Shown: positions 37,706 through 47,090, counted from the first letter of the stretch. The stretch is 64,000 bases of DNA from Paenibacillus aestuarii (GCF_027789125.1 NZ_JAQFVF010000080.1:216994-280993); one strand, 5' to 3'. Notes: generated by a model from the sequence alone, not told the origin. Translations and numbers: made by a program.

Positions 37706-38082
37706 GATGATTTTGAATATACTCTTAATTGTAGGAATGTAAACGAGATTATTCGGGAACTCGTAGACACAAGCTACAAATCCCGTGTCCTCTTACAAGC
37801 CATTATCAAAATTTGTCCTCAATACAATGAAGGGGAGCCCCTCAAGTCTTTAGACCTTTTGGGACAACCTCCTAGAAAGTTATTGTATTTATTTTGAGAA
37901 TATCCACTTCTGATTGTTGCCACCATTAGATTGAACAATTTTACTGCCAAAGGCATAAGTCAATCTTGTAAAACGCTTTCAATTAGAGTCTAATTGAAGT
38001 TTAGCTCTAATTAAATGATATTTCCTGCGAATTTCCCCTCATTTTTTATCCTGATCCCTTACAACTCACAGAATTACATGAG
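37706..38082. other. Intergenic region with a possible decayed coding fragment
   Basis: A + strand frame without a start codon, 37706-37897, reads NVNEIIRELVDTSYKSRVLL and QAIIKICPQYNEGEPLK, which looks protein-like but is not recognised. Further along, AAAACGCTTTCA at about 37970-37981 resembles half of a CcpA site. No clear terminator for pckA was found. Confidence 0.3.
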
Positions 38083-39657
38083 TCATAGGTTTGCCGAAGG
38101 ACCGGCAGCAATAATTTCTTTATCCATATTTGAAAATTTCTCGAAATTGCGAGTAAACCGTTCGGCCAACTCCCAAGCAGCCTTCTCATACGCCTCTTGA
38201 TCGTGCCAAGTATGACGAGGAACAAGAATATTGCTTGGAACCCCTTCCACGGAATTGGGACAAAGCACACCAAAGATCGGATCGACAGTAAATTTCGCTC
38301 GCTCGATACTCCCATTCAAAGCAGCGGTTACCATCGCACGGGTGAAAGTTAAATTTACCCTCTTACCTACGCCGTAGGGACCGCCCGACCATCCCGTGTT
38401 AACCAAATACACGTTTACTTGGTGCTTCTCAATTTTTTCTCCCAACAACCTTGCGTACACAGTTGGATGAAGAGGAAGGAAAGGTGCCCCAAAGCAAGTG
38501 GAAAATGTCGCCTCCGGCTCCGTTACTCCTCTTTCGGTACCTGCTAACTTCGAAGTATACCCTGACAAAAAGTGATACATCGCCTGTTCCTTTGTCAGCT
38601 TCGAAATAGGAGGAAGCACGCCGAAAGCATCAGCAGTTAAGAAAATGATGACGTTCGGATGGCCAGCCTTCCCTGGAATGACCGCACCAGGAATGAGATC
38701 GATCGGATAAGCGGCTCGCGTATTTTTTGTCGTCTGAGTATCGTTATAATCCGCTCTGCCTGTCCCCGGATCTAGAACGACATTTTCTAAAACCGAGCCA
38801 TAACGGATAGCCTGCCAAATTTGCGGTTCCTTTTCTTCGGATAGATTGGCACACTTGGCATAACATCCGCCTTCAAAGTTATACACCCCTTGATCGGTCC
38901 AACCATGCTCATCATCCCCAATCAACCGGCGGTTTGGATCAGCGGAAAGCGTCGTTTTTCCCGTTCCTGATAACCCGAAGAATAAAGCAACATCGTCTTT
39001 CTCGCCCACATTAGCTGAACAATGCATTGGAAAAACACCCCGGAAAGGGAGCAAATAGTTCAAAACGCTAAAAATCGATTTTTTCATCTCTCCTGCATAC
39101 TCGGTCCCTCCGACGAGAACCACTTTCCTTTCAAAGGAAATACAGATAAACGTTTCAGAGCGCGTGCCGTCCACTTCCGGATCAGCTTTTAAGCCCGGCA
39201 GTGCGATCACGGTGAACTCCGCACGATGGGTTTGCAATTCTTCCTGAGTCGGACGAACAAAAAGCTGCCGAACAAATAAATTATGCCATGCATATTCATT
39301 CACGATGCGAATGGGTAACCGATAGTCTGAATCCGCCCCGGCATAGCCGTCGAAAATAAACAAATCCTTGTCCGACATGTAGTCTTGCGCTTTTTGGTAG
39401 AGCCGCTCGAACTGGATCTCTGAGATAGGTTGATTCACAGCCCCCCAATCTATGTGATCCATGACGGAAGGCTCTTGGACAATGAACTTATCTTTGGGGG
39501 AACGTCCGGTATATTTCCCTGTATTTACTCGTAAGGCTCCTGAGGAAGCAAGAACCCCTTCCTTCCGTTCCAATGCTGTTTCGACCAGCGGGGAAACGGG
39601 CAAATTATATGATATATTACCTAATTTCAACTGCTGCAACTTGGCTTCCATTTTCAT
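38083..39657 (-). CDS. pckA: Phosphoenolpyruvate carboxykinase (ATP)
   Basis: 524 residues from the ATG at 39657 (AAGGAATTG upstream). It converts oxaloacetate and ATP to PEP and CO2. Motifs are NTGKYTGRSPKDKF, FPMHCSANVG, the P-loop GLSGTGKTTLSADPNRRLIG, DDEHGW and NTGWSGGPYGVGKR. Third in the order symporter, aspartase, pckA with gaps of 24 and 67 bases, so it is probably cotranscribed and completes an amino acid to PEP route. Confidence 0.97.
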   Translation of the reverse strand: MKMEAKLQQLKLGNISYNLPVSPLVETALERKEGVLASSGALRVNTGKYTGRSPKDKFIVQEPSVMDHIDWGAVNQPISEIQFERLYQKAQDYMSDKDLFIFDGYAGADSDYRLPIRIVNEYAWHNLFVRQLFVRPTQEELQTHRAEFTVIALPGLKADPEVDGTRSETFICISFERKVVLVGGTEYAGEMKKSIFSVLNYLLPFRGVFPMHCSANVGEKDDVALFFGLSGTGKTTLSADPNRRLIGDDEHGWTDQGVYNFEGGCYAKCANLSEEKEPQIWQAIRYGSVLENVVLDPGTGRADYNDTQTTKNTRAAYPIDLIPGAVIPGKAGHPNVIIFLTADAFGVLPPISKLTKEQAMYHFLSGYTSKLAGTERGVTEPEATFSTCFGAPFLPLHPTVYARLLGEKIEKHQVNVYLVNTGWSGGPYGVGKRVNLTFTRAMVTAALNGSIERAKFTVDPIFGVLCPNSVEGVPSNILVPRHTWHDQEAYEKAAWELAERFTRNFEKFSNMDKEIIAAGPSANL

Positions 39658-39727
39658 CAATTCCTTTCGTTGGTGTTATCTAAACATTGACGGTTATACC
39701 GCGGACATAGTTCCTATCTGTTCTTCT

Positions 39728-41152
39728 TTAGTTCTTACCCAATAGCTCCGCTCCTGCGATACCTGGGTTCGTCATTTCATACGGATCGAGAATTATTTGG
39801 AGCTCCTCTTCCGTTAAGACATTATATAAAAGGCATAGCTCCCGAACTGGACGCCCCGTTAGAATCGCTTCACGCGCGATCCTCGCTACGACTTCATAGC
39901 CCAGATGCGGGTTGAGCGCGGTAATGACCCCAACACTTTTCTCCACATACTCTTTACAGCGCTCTACGTTCGCTTCAATTTCTTCCAAACAATGTACACG
40001 GAAAACTTTGAAGGCTTGATTCATCATGCTGAGCGATTGAAGCAAATTGAATACGAGCACAGGCTCCATCACATTAAGCTCGAGCTGCCCCGCTTCGGAA
40101 GCAAGACAAATCGTATGGTCATTCCCGATGACCTGGAATGCTACCTGATTGATGACCTCAGCCATGACTGGATTGACCTTTCCTGGCATGATGGACGAAC
40201 CGGGTTGCCGTGCAGGCAGATTCAGCTCACCGAGCCCAGTACGCGGTCCGGAAGCGAGTAATCTTAAGTCATTGGCAATCTTAGACATGTTGATCATGCA
40301 AACTTTCAACGCGGCCGACACTTCGGTATAGGCATCCGTATTTTGAGTTGCGTCCACCAGGTGATCAGCATTGGTAAGCGGCTGCCCGCTGAGCTCGGCG
40401 AGCAATTCCACAACCCGCTTAATGTAGCGGGGATCGGCATTCAGGCCGGTACCGACAGCTGTTGCACCCATGTTGACTTCGTACAGATGGCTGCGAGTTT
40501 GTTTTATCCGCTTGATATCGCGCTCGAGTACTCTGCTGTAGGCTTCAAATTCCTGCCCGAGTCGGATCGGCACGCCATCCTGGAGATGTGTCCGTCCCAT
40601 TTTGATAACCCCATCGAATTGCACGGCTTTTTTACGAAATGCTGTGAGCATCTCCTCCATCGTAACTAGCAGCTTCTCAATTAAAGAAAGTGTTGCAATA
40701 TGAATCGCGGTCGGAAAAGCATCATTGGTCGATTGAGCCATATTTACATGCGAATTGGGACTTACTTTAAAATAATCGCCTTTGATTCCCCCGAGAATCT
40801 CGATCGCCCGGTTGGCGATGACCTCATTGGTATTCATATTGATAGACGTTCCTGCTCCGCCTTGTATCGGATCGACGATAAATTGATCATGCCATTTGCC
40901 GTCCATAATTTCCTGTGCCGCTTGCACAACTGCCTGCCCAATCTTCGAATTCAACTGCTTAATTTCCATGTTCGCTGCAGCAGCCGCATGTTTAACGATT
41001 GCCATCGCGCGTATCAATTCTTCGTGAATACGGTAGCCGGTAATTGGGAAATTTTCCACTGCACGCAATGTTTGAATGCCATAATAGGCGTCGGATGGCA
41101 CTTCCTTAGATCCAAGAAAATCTTTTTCCACTCTTTGTTCAGCTGTTTTCAT
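39728..41152 (-). CDS. aspA: Aspartate ammonia-lyase
   Basis: 474 residues. It deaminates aspartate to fumarate. Fumarase/aspartase superfamily features are EKDFLGSKEVPSDAYYGIQTLRA, TSINMNTNEVIANRA, QSTNDAFPTA, GRTHLQDG, and the catalytic loop GSSIMPGKVNPV; the aspartase-type PGKVNPVMAEV and LNVMEP support aspartase over fumarase. GGGGGAACCAACG precedes the ATG. The upstream gene is a dicarboxylate/glutamate symporter. Confidence 0.94.
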   Translation of the reverse strand: MKTAEQRVEKDFLGSKEVPSDAYYGIQTLRAVENFPITGYRIHEELIRAMAIVKHAAAAANMEIKQLNSKIGQAVVQAAQEIMDGKWHDQFIVDPIQGGAGTSINMNTNEVIANRAIEILGGIKGDYFKVSPNSHVNMAQSTNDAFPTAIHIATLSLIEKLLVTMEEMLTAFRKKAVQFDGVIKMGRTHLQDGVPIRLGQEFEAYSRVLERDIKRIKQTRSHLYEVNMGATAVGTGLNADPRYIKRVVELLAELSGQPLTNADHLVDATQNTDAYTEVSAALKVCMINMSKIANDLRLLASGPRTGLGELNLPARQPGSSIMPGKVNPVMAEVINQVAFQVIGNDHTICLASEAGQLELNVMEPVLVFNLLQSLSMMNQAFKVFRVHCLEEIEANVERCKEYVEKSVGVITALNPHLGYEVVARIAREAILTGRPVRELCLLYNVLTEEELQIILDPYEMTNPGIAGAELLGKN

Positions 41153-41176
41153 CGTTGGTTCCCCCTTATTATTCTC

Positions 41177-42448
41177 TTACGCAGCCTGCTTGACAGACTC
41201 TAAATATTTCTTCCCTTTATTCTTGTCATACTGGCCTTCCCATTTAGCCATGACCACCGCGGCCATAGAATTGCCGATGACATTAACGACTGTCCGGGCC
41301 ATATCCAGAATGCGATCAATCCCTGCGATAAAAGCCAGACCTTCGAGCGGAATCCCGACAGATCCGAGTGTGGCAAGCAGGACGACAAACGACGCGCCTG
41401 GCACGCCAGCAATTCCCTTTGAAGTGAGCATTAAGACAAGCATCAACATAATTTGAGAGCTAATCGACATATGGATCCCATACATTTGGGCAATAAATAA
41501 TGCGGCTATCGCTTGATATAACGTGGACCCGTCCAAATTAAACGAATATCCCGTAGGGACGACAAATGACGTGATGGCCTTTGGCACGCCGAACTTCTCC
41601 ATTTTTTCCATCATCTTTGGAAGTGCCGTTTCGGAGCTTGCTGTAGAGTAAGCCAGAATGAGTTCATCTTTTAATATGCGAACAATGGCCATAAGGCTGG
41701 TACCGCAAAGCTTAGCAATCAAACCAAGTACGATAACTATAAACAGGAACATGGCGATATACACGGCAAGCACCAATTTCCCCAAAGGAATCAATGAGCC
41801 TACACCGAATTTGGATACGGTAACGCCAATCAATCCGAATACACCGATCGGCGCAAATTTCATAATTTGATTCGTCACCCAGAACATCGAATCGGCAACG
41901 CCCTGGAAAAAAGATAATACAGGCTTTCCTTTATCGCCAATCGCGGCAACGCCCAAACCAAACAAAACAGAGAAGAAAATGATGGCCAGCATGTCACCGG
42001 CTACTAATGATTCAAAAATGTTTTTCGGGACGATATTGACAAATGTGTCGGCAAAGCTGTGACTGGTCAGAGCTTTCGTCGCTTCAACATATTTCGTAAT
42101 ATCGGTCTTAGCTAGTCCAGCCATATTGATCCCCGCTCCAGGCTGAAAGATATTCGCTATGACCAGGCCGAAAATAATAGCAATCGTCGTCACGATTTCA
42201 AAATAAAGAAGTGTCTTCCCTCCAAGTCTTCCAAGCTTTTTAATATCTCCTACTCCAGCCACTCCGACAATAAGAGAGGAAACGACGATGGGAACGACAA
42301 TCATTTTAATCAAACGAATGAAAATGTCTCCCGCTGGTTTCAAATAACTTTCAATGGTTGGGTTACCATAAAAAATGGCTCCGACAATAATCCCTAATAG
42401 GAGTCCAAACAAGATTTGAAAGGCCAAACCAAATTTTTTCATAATCAT
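41177..42448 (-). CDS. Dicarboxylate/glutamate:cation symporter (DctA/GltP family)
   Basis: 423 residues with the eight-helix, two-hairpin DAACS fold. The serine-rich re-entrant loop is AYSTASSETALPKMM, the family motif is GYSFNLDGSTLYQA and the late substrate site lies in GVPGASFVVLLATLGSVGIPLEGLAFIAGIDRILDMARTVVNVIGN. It imports glutamate, aspartate or C4-dicarboxylates. The start is probably the second ATG (42442), since AAAGGAGA lies too close to the first. It leads the aspA-pckA unit. Confidence 0.93.
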   Translation of the reverse strand: MIMKKFGLAFQILFGLLLGIIVGAIFYGNPTIESYLKPAGDIFIRLIKMIVVPIVVSSLIVGVAGVGDIKKLGRLGGKTLLYFEIVTTIAIIFGLVIANIFQPGAGINMAGLAKTDITKYVEATKALTSHSFADTFVNIVPKNIFESLVAGDMLAIIFFSVLFGLGVAAIGDKGKPVLSFFQGVADSMFWVTNQIMKFAPIGVFGLIGVTVSKFGVGSLIPLGKLVLAVYIAMFLFIVIVLGLIAKLCGTSLMAIVRILKDELILAYSTASSETALPKMMEKMEKFGVPKAITSFVVPTGYSFNLDGSTLYQAIAALFIAQMYGIHMSISSQIMLMLVLMLTSKGIAGVPGASFVVLLATLGSVGIPLEGLAFIAGIDRILDMARTVVNVIGNSMAAVVMAKWEGQYDKNKGKKYLESVKQAA

Positions 42449-42466
42449 TCTCCTTTGCTTAAAATT

Positions 42467-42480
42467 GTTAAGCGCTTTCT
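42467..42480 (-). promoter_or_regulatory. cre-like site in the leader of the symporter gene
   Basis: On the minus strand AGAAAGCGCTTAAC contains the core GAAAGCGCTTA of CcpA operators, about 20-30 bases upstream of the start codon. Catabolite repression of dicarboxylate uptake is known in Bacillus; here it is only a pattern match. Confidence 0.35.
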
Positions 42481-42720
42481 TTTCCTTCTGTATATAAATT
42501 TGAAATGTCTTGAATGAGTTTATTGTACGGGGAATCTACAGCAATCTATATGAATCTACATGTTGAGCAAAAATTGTTTGCTCCATCCTGCGTCGAATTA
42601 TTCAACTCGTTTTTGGAATAATGAAGTAGTGAAGGATTATCTATAACCATGGAGGAATAATAAATACAAATGATGTCGATGTCTGTTTAAATCGCTAAGA
42701 AAGGAGACTGGGAAACCGCA

Positions 42721-43992
42721 TTGAAAGAAAAATGGCTTCTTTTAATACTCATGGTCATTTCGGTTCCAATCGCGGGCGAATTGAATTTTTACCCGTTTCA
42801 AACTGATTTTCGGGTAAGTTTGGGCACCCCAGCCTTTTTTCTATTCCTCCTCTGGCTCCGTTCTCCCCCACCTCTTATCTCCGGATTACTTGTCGGCAGC
42901 TCGGTTACGATCTTTCGTACAGGACTTGAGGTAGCACTCGAACCGCATTGGAACTGGGGGGCTGCTTTTCAGCATCATTATCCGGTATTCTTTTATTATT
43001 TGACCTATGCGGCTGTGTTCGCGGCATTTCGAATGAACCGTCGTCATAACCGGCCACTTCTGATTGGAGCACTTGGTGTGACGTGTGAAATCGCTGCGAC
43101 GTTGGCAGAGCTTTTGCTACGTTATTCGGCAACAGAGCAAACGACTACTTTCGCAACCTGGAATCAGATTGTTCTCATTGCTCTTTTTCGTAGTTTTTTC
43201 GTTCTTGGTTTTTTCAATTTGGTCAAATTGAGGCAGTCGAAAGCGGCCGAAGAGCAGAAGCGTAAAGAAAACGAGAAGATGCTCATGCTTATTTCTGAGC
43301 TTTACGAGGAAACGATTCAATTGAAGAAAACACTGCACAACGCAGAAAATATCGCCCGTGACAGCTACGATTTGTATCAATCGTTAAACGATGCACAGCA
43401 TGGTTTTCATGAAGATCTAGCACAAAAAGCTCTCCGGATCGCCGGTGAGGTTCATGAGATCAAAAAGGACAATCAACGAATATATGCGGGTCTATCCAGC
43501 CTAATTTCGCACGATAGCGATTATATGCCAGTGGAAGAATTGGCTGATATCGTTCTACGCTCCAATCAGAAATATGCCCATTCACTTGGTAAGAAGATCG
43601 AATTCACGCTGCAAACCGAAGGGATCTTTCCTTTATGCCATGTTTACACAATTTTATCTTTGTTCAATAACTTAGTTGCCAATGCCGTAGAAGCGTTAAA
43701 GGAACAGGGAATGATTCAAATATGGGTTAAACGAGAAAAAGATAGGATTGTATTCAGTGTCGCCGATAATGGCCCAGGTATTGCGCCGAAATATCGAGAG
43801 AAAATCTTCATGCCCGGTTACACAACTAAATTCGATAAAAATGGCAATCCATCAACGGGAATCGGTTTGGTTTATGTGAATCAGGAAACAGAGCGTTTGC
43901 TCGGAAACGTCCAAGTTCAAAACAACCCCGAAGGGGCAGGTACTGTTTTCACCATCACATTGCCGATTGGCCAAATAGCAAAGGGAGATTAG
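42721..43992 (+). CDS. Membrane histidine kinase of the GlnK (YcbA) type
   Basis: 423 residues with a TTG start (AAAGGAG upstream, rather distant). Five or so membrane helices occupy residues 6-165, similar to the 5TM sensor type, then a coiled-coil (about 172-215), a phospho-acceptor His245 in AGEVHEIKKD and an ATPase domain (NNLVANAVEAL, DNGPGI, GIGLVYVNQ). The next gene, 4 bases away, encodes a YcbB-domain regulator. In B. subtilis the GlnK-GlnL pair responds to glutamine and controls glutamine use. Being divergent from the symporter-aspA-pckA unit, this pair probably regulates it. Confidence 0.85.
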   Translation: MKEKWLLLILMVISVPIAGELNFYPFQTDFRVSLGTPAFFLFLLWLRSPPPLISGLLVGSSVTIFRTGLEVALEPHWNWGAAFQHHYPVFFYYLTYAAVFAAFRMNRRHNRPLLIGALGVTCEIAATLAELLLRYSATEQTTTFATWNQIVLIALFRSFFVLGFFNLVKLRQSKAAEEQKRKENEKMLMLISELYEETIQLKKTLHNAENIARDSYDLYQSLNDAQHGFHEDLAQKALRIAGEVHEIKKDNQRIYAGLSSLISHDSDYMPVEELADIVLRSNQKYAHSLGKKIEFTLQTEGIFPLCHVYTILSLFNNLVANAVEALKEQGMIQIWVKREKDRIVFSVADNGPGIAPKYREKIFMPGYTTKFDKNGNPSTGIGLVYVNQETERLLGNVQVQNNPEGAGTVFTITLPIGQIAKGD

Positions 43993-43996
43993 CGCC

Positions 43997-44923
43997 ATGC
44001 GTTTTTTTATAATCGATGACGATCCGGCCATCCGTTCCATGCTGGAACAAATTATCGAGGATGAGGATTTAGGAACTGTGGTAGGGGAAGCTCCTGACGG
44101 GGCGCAGGTTGATATCACTTTGCTAGAACTCAAGCAAGTAGACATCCTGCTTATCGATTTATTAATGCCCGTTCGTGACGGCATAGAGACCGTTCGCAAA
44201 CTTTCCGGGAGCTTTGAAGGGAAAATCATTATGATTTCTCAAGTGGAGTCGAAGGAAATGATCGTCAAGGCGTACGCCTGCGGAATTGAATATTATATCA
44301 CCAAGCCCATAAATCGATTGGAAGTTATTGCTGTTATTAAAAAGGTTTCTGAATTGCTGCTCATCCACCAATCCTTTCGAAGTATTCAAAAATCACTCCG
44401 TGCTGTCGGTTTCAGCGGCGCATTAACGGAAAAGGAGCCTTCTTCCAATGAAAAAAATATCATAACATGCGGAAACTATATGTTATCAGATCTCGGACTG
44501 ATTGGGGAAGCCGGCAGCAAAGACTTGCTGGAGATGCTCGATTATTTATACCGTTATGAGGCCGAGCACTCACAGGAACAGGGCTTCCCGCAGCTTCATG
44601 AAATATACCATCAGATTGCTTTGAAAAAATTAGGTACCTCCGCTTCGACGATCGACTTGAAAAAAGAGATCAAAGCGGCCGAACAACGGGTGCGGCGAGC
44701 AGTGAATCAAGCCCTAACCCACTTGGCATCTCTTGGATTGATCGATTATTCGAATCCGAAGTTCGAGCAGTACTCAACCAAGTTTTTTGACCTGAGCGAT
44801 ATCCGAAAAATAATGAAAGCACTAGAAAATGATGAAACTTCTGCTCCCAGCTTAATCCGGCAAAACACAAAAAAGTTTATTCAAGTCCTTTATTTAGAAT
44901 CTAGAAAGTTAATGAGCGGATGA
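43997..44923 (+). CDS. Response regulator with a YcbB/GlnL output domain
   Basis: 308 residues. Receiver at 1-120 with IIDDDP, phospho-acceptor Asp54 (LLIDLLMP) and Lys in ITKPIN. The rest (about 150-300) is the YcbB domain: QLHEIYHQIALKKLGTSASTIDLKKEIKAAEQRVRRAVNQALTHLASLGLIDYSNPKFEQYSTKFFDL. The start is the ATG at 43997, 4 bases after the kinase stop with GGGAGATTAGCGCC upstream. It likely activates the amino-acid uptake and degradation genes across the divergent promoter region. Confidence 0.88.
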   Translation: MRFFIIDDDPAIRSMLEQIIEDEDLGTVVGEAPDGAQVDITLLELKQVDILLIDLLMPVRDGIETVRKLSGSFEGKIIMISQVESKEMIVKAYACGIEYYITKPINRLEVIAVIKKVSELLLIHQSFRSIQKSLRAVGFSGALTEKEPSSNEKNIITCGNYMLSDLGLIGEAGSKDLLEMLDYLYRYEAEHSQEQGFPQLHEIYHQIALKKLGTSASTIDLKKEIKAAEQRVRRAVNQALTHLASLGLIDYSNPKFEQYSTKFFDLSDIRKIMKALENDETSAPSLIRQNTKKFIQVLYLESRKLMSG

Positions 44924-44967
44924 AATTGGACGCCACAGGGTCACTTAAATGCCGCTATTTAGAGCTT

Positions 44968-45060
44968 AAGTAGGGTAAGACGGGGAAATACTTCCCCGAA
45001 CTCCCCGTCAAACTGTGCATACGGATTTCCAGCACACGGCTTTCCTTCGTCAGTTCCCCA
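44968..45060 (-). mobile_element. 3' end remnant of a group II intron (domains V and VI)
   Basis: On the minus strand AAGCCGTGTGC (from about 45042), a GAAA-containing loop and GCACAGTTT form a domain V-like hairpin with the AGC catalytic triad. It is followed by a GACGGGG/CCCCGTC stem (domain VI-like) and TTACCCTA, the typical 3' end of bacterial group II introns. No reverse transcriptase or 5' part is present: the Gfo/Idh gene ends 29 bases upstream. So this is a truncated relic. Confidence 0.6.
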
Positions 45061-45088
45061 TCTTCAGGAGTGAACTGGCTTCCCCGCT

Positions 45089-46252
45089 TCATTCACTTGC
45101 AAAATCTGGAACAGGCGTCACTTGTACGACCCCGCCGCCGGAGCGAAGCGACTTCGTCGCCGCACAGCCTACGGCTACGCTCATGCGCCCTGCCTGAGGC
45201 GATGCCACGGGCCTTTTACCAGTTAAGATCATATCTATAAAATCTTGGCAAATGATAGGATCAGCTCCGCCGTGTGTTCCTTCAGCTTCCTTAATTTCGT
45301 ACACGCGATTCGCCAGCTCGCGCTCCGTATTCGAACGTCTCGTGTAAACAAACACTTTGTTATCCGGCTCGGAATTTTCAAGCCTTCCTTCCGTTTCGAT
45401 GAACGTATAGTTACGGTGATAGTCGGGGGTAAAATGGCATTGCAGGTACGATGCCTTGATCCCACCCTCCAGCTCCATAATCACAACGTTATTGTCCTCT
45501 ATATCGACTTCCTTGCGAAAAGCACATTGGATCAAATGTTTCCCGCTATATTCGGTGCAGGTGTCTTTCTCCGCGCAGTTCGGGCAGGTGAGATCATCAG
45601 GTTTGTCACCACCGTAGAAATCCAGCCCGCCAAAAGCGGAAACTTTTGTTGCGTAGCGCCCTGTAATCCAGTGGATCATGTCGATATCGTGCGAACCCTT
45701 CTGCAACAGCAGGCCTGTGGAGTTTTTCGAGTTCGCGTGCCAATCATGGTAATAGAAATCTCCGCCCCAACCAACGAAGTGGCGAACCCAAACGGCTTTA
45801 ATCTCGCCGATCACGCCGGAATCGACAATCTCCTTCATCGTGCGAAACATATTCATGTAGCGCATATTAAAGCCAACCATGAGATGCTTACCGGATTTCC
45901 TCCAAGCTTCGAGAATGCGGTCGCAGCCTTCTGTCGTAATAGCCAGCGGCTTCTCACAAAAGACATGCTTGCCTGCCTCTAGTGCCGCGATCGCGTGCTC
46001 TTCGTGACAGTAATCCGGCGAGGTTATGGCAATGGCATCGATATCGTTGCGCTGCAGCAGCTCCCGGTAGTCCAACGTAACGAAAGCGTCGGGGTTTATT
46101 TTCTGCTTGAATGCCTCCAGTTTGTCTGGAACAATGTCGGCAGCCCCTGCAACAACGGATCGCCCCTCCGGTTTGTGCCAATATGCAGCGATACCTCCGC
46201 GACCGCTCGCACCGATCATACCAATTCTGACTTGACCCTTCGTGTCATGCAT
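45089..46252 (-). CDS. Gfo/Idh/MocA-family NAD(P)-dependent oxidoreductase
   Basis: 387 residues from the ATG at 46252 (GAGGAGGGGATCCAA upstream). The Rossmann fold is at about 7-125 (RIGMIGASGRGGIAAYWH; AITSPDYCHEEHAIAALEAGKHVFCEKPLA, with the EKP catalytic Lys). The C-terminal part has the substrate-binding sheet (LLLQKGSHDIDMIHWITGRY) and a Cys-rich insertion CPNCAEKDTC. These enzymes oxidise sugars, inositols or sugar acids, or take part in glycoside cleavage. Its position between intron remnant, a broken AraC gene and a GH35 enzyme suggests sugar metabolism. The 3' end directly abuts the intron relic. Confidence 0.88.
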   Translation of the reverse strand: MHDTKGQVRIGMIGASGRGGIAAYWHKPEGRSVVAGAADIVPDKLEAFKQKINPDAFVTLDYRELLQRNDIDAIAITSPDYCHEEHAIAALEAGKHVFCEKPLAITTEGCDRILEAWRKSGKHLMVGFNMRYMNMFRTMKEIVDSGVIGEIKAVWVRHFVGWGGDFYYHDWHANSKNSTGLLLQKGSHDIDMIHWITGRYATKVSAFGGLDFYGGDKPDDLTCPNCAEKDTCTEYSGKHLIQCAFRKEVDIEDNNVVIMELEGGIKASYLQCHFTPDYHRNYTFIETEGRLENSEPDNKVFVYTRRSNTERELANRVYEIKEAEGTHGGADPIICQDFIDMILTGKRPVASPQAGRMSVAVGCAATKSLRSGGGVVQVTPVPDFASE

Positions 46253-46311
46253 TTGGATCCCCTCCTCATTATCTTGTGATATTTGAAACCTGTTAAGCTC
46301 GAGTTTGCTAA

Positions 46312-47090
46312 CTTCCTGCATCAGAAACGAAATCGGTGACCTTAGTGACTAAAGGCAAACTTAATATACGAATTAACGGAATTGATTACACTTTAGGAGC
46401 AGAGCAAGCCATCTTTATCAATAAAAGTGTTTTGCACATAGTGACGTACCTCACCCATGACGGAGAATACGTGAGCTTTAATTTTCCAGAGAAATTGTTC
46501 GCCTTCTATTCAGATAGCTCCATGGAAAAAAAACATGTTCATCCTTATACGAATTCTTCTCTCCTATCTTTGCTAATCGAAGGAGACTTGGAGTGGCAAA
46601 AGCAAATCCTGCACATTCTGTGGGAGATGGAAAAGAAGCTCGAGAGGAAGGAATGGAGATGGCAGTAAAGATTTCCATCCACACGGTTCAGTTATGGTTG
46701 CTTCTAATAGCCAACATTTCGCTATCCTCCGAGGAATCCTCTAAACAGAACAGGCTTCAGCAAGAGCGATTGCAACTCATGCTTAGTTTTATACACCAAA
46801 ACTACATGAACCCGATTGCTTTGAAGGAAATCGCTGACGTAGTCCATCTAAATATTTCGGAATGCACTCGCAGCTTTAAAAAAAGCATCCAGTTGACTCC
46901 TTACGATTACTTGATTAAATATCGGATCAAAAGGAGCTGTGAGCTGTTAGGTACGACCGAGTTTACAATCAACGAAATAGCTGCAAAGGTTGGTTTTAAT
47001 CATGTAAACCATTTTATTCAATCCTTTAAGAAGCATCGAAATATTACGCCTAGGGAATACCGGGAAATTCGGGATGAACAGCAAACATAA
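46312..47090 (+). pseudogene. Decayed AraC-family regulator (N-terminus lost, frameshifted)
   Basis: The first frame (46312-46668, GTG at 46336) encodes the second half of a cupin-type sensing domain (LNIRINGIDYTLGAEQAIFI) and reaches HILWEMEKKLERKEWRWQ and a stop. The second frame (about 46640-47090) continues with EMAVKISIHTVQLWLLLIAN and a complete AraC HTH (LKEIADVVHLNISECTRSFKK; INEIAAKVGFNHVNHFIQSFKK; ITPREY). About 50 N-terminal residues normally present in the cupin domain are missing and there is a stop upstream, so the gene looks dead. It was probably the regulator of the divergent oxidoreductase or of the GH35 gene. Confidence 0.7.

Noticed and set aside
37965..37982. cre-like AAAACGCTTTCA sequence
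   Set aside because: Only half matches the consensus, and it lies downstream of pckA and about 310 bases from the GntR start, so a regulatory role is unlikely.
45245..45982. 245-codon open frame on the + strand
   Set aside because: Antisense shadow of the Gfo/Idh oxidoreductase gene; no start signal and no family features.
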